DNA of 31,073 nucleotides from Candidatus Aminicenantota bacterium (GTDB lineage Bacteria; Acidobacteriota; Aminicenantia; UBA2199): positions 1 to 31,073 of the forward strand of contig JAPKZM010000325.1 of NCBI GenBank assembly GCA_026393775.1, given 5' to 3'. Made by a program: the position numbers and the translations under genes. Shown in pieces: positions 30,430-31,073 of the stretch (within the stretch, counting starts at the first letter, position 1; the number at the start of each line of letters is the position of its first letter). The notes beneath the pieces are model-generated. The model saw only the letters and a program-made list of their open reading frames with translations. It did no database searches and was not told where the DNA came from.

Positions 30430-31073
30430 GATCTTCACCATCCGTTTGCATAACGTATTTCTGGGCGATGCGCGCCGACAGGTTGCGCATGATTCCCATC
30501 AGCGCTGTGCGCTCGGCTACCGAAATCGCCTTACGGGCGTCCAGAATATTGAAAGTATGGGAACATTTCAGCAGGTAATCGTAAGCCGGCAGATACAGCT
30601 GATGCTCGAGAAGTTTCTCGGCTTCTTTCTGGTATTGTTGGAACACGCCGCGCAGCATGTCGATATCAGCCAGTTCGAAATTGTAAATGGAAAATTGGCG
30701 TTCGCATTCCAGATTCAGGGCCGAATAGGAAACCTTATTTCCCCAGTCGAGATCATAAATGTTGTTCTGGCCATCCAGGAACATGGCCAGACGTTCGACC
30801 CCGTAGGTGATCTCCAGCGAGTTGGGATTGAGTTCCATGCCGCCCGCCTGCTGGAAATAGGTGAACTGGGTTATTTCCAAGCCATCGCACATCACCTGCC
30901 AACCGACGCCCCAGGCGCCCAGCGAAGGGGACGCCCAATTGTCCTCGTCGAATTTGATGTCATGGATGTTGATATCCACGCCCAAATAGATCAGGCTGTC
31001 CAGGAAAAGTATTTGCCCCTCATCGGGCACCGGTTTGATGATCACCTGGAACTGATTGTGCTTTTGCACCCGG
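30422..31073 (-). CDS. glyQ: Glycyl-tRNA synthetase alpha subunit, 5' end outside window
   Basis: About 217 C-terminal residues are visible, with the frame open at the right edge. Motifs of class II GlyRS alpha: HNQFQVIIKPVPDEGQILFLDSL, INIHDIKFDEDNWASPSLGAWGVGWQVMCDGLEITQFTYFQQAGG, and ITYGVERLAMFLDGQNNIYDL, with the ATP- and glycine-binding residues in the usual places, then a helical C-terminal domain. It is the catalytic subunit of the alpha2beta2 enzyme. It overlaps glyS by eight bases and lies at the head of the glyQ-glyS-EF-G-paralogue unit; the promoter is outside the window. Confidence 0.95.
   Translation of the reverse strand, partial: RVQKHNQFQVIIKPVPDEGQILFLDSLIYLGVDINIHDIKFDEDNWASPSLGAWGVGWQVMCDGLEITQFTYFQQAGGMELNPNSLEITYGVERLAMFLDGQNNIYDLDWGNKVSYSALNLECERQFSIYNFELADIDMLRGVFQQYQKEAEKLLEHQLYLPAYDYLLKCSHTFNILDARKAISVAERTALMGIMRNLSARIAQKYVMQTDGEDHG

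Overview
The window looks like a chromosomal segment of a diderm (Gram-negative) bacterium with lipopolysaccharide and an anaerobic or microaerophilic lifestyle. An LPS heptosyltransferase, a heptose-bisphosphate phosphatase, an LptC/LptA-like export protein, signal-peptide outer-membrane barrels and a CpxP/Spy-like stress module indicate an outer membrane. FeoAB ferrous-iron uptake, rubrerythrin and a class I fumarase subunit fit low oxygen. No rRNA, tRNA, phage, IS or CRISPR was found. The lineage cannot be fixed from sequence alone; the combination would suit Acidobacteriota- or Aminicenantota-like bacteria (weak guess). No stretch over 300 bases lacks a gene.

Layout. 1-478 (-): 3' truncated UDP-glucuronate decarboxylase. 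600-2754 (+): feoA-feoB. 2767-3264 (-) and 4917-5420 (-): two paralogous small outer-membrane barrel proteins flanking a LysE-type exporter and recO (+). 13493-5496 (-): one apparent transcription unit with promoter, possible small ORF, S55-type protease-like protein, beta-propeller protein, fumarase beta subunit, sucC, sucD, a small membrane protein, an AI-2E/PerM family permease and a terminator hairpin. 17885-13519 (-): MBOAT O-acyltransferase, SGNH-like partner and a 625-residue LptC/OstA-like protein. 17951-18022: three 24-bp tandem repeats. 20161-18019 (-): methyltransferase, rubrerythrin, ferritin-like protein. 22033-20247 (-): NamZ-like muramidase and Sua5/YrdC. 22107-24116 (+): rpoZ, waaF and a broken gmhB. 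24151-26253 (+): ECF sigma factor, zinc-finger anti-sigma factor and two CpxP/Spy-like proteins. 31073-26264 (-): glyQ, glyS (interrupted by an in-frame stop) and an EF-G paralogue.

The most noteworthy observations are (i) a single in-frame TAA splitting an otherwise full-length glyS, (ii) gmhB disrupted by a 31-bp direct repeat around a hairpin-forming insert plus a frame-breaking deletion, (iii) repeated placement of sigma70-like promoters so close to start codons that the transcripts would be leaderless or nearly so, (iv) a tandem repeat whose small hairpin shows compensatory base changes, and (v) the envelope-export operon pairing a membrane O-acyltransferase with a long single-chain LptC/LptA-like protein.
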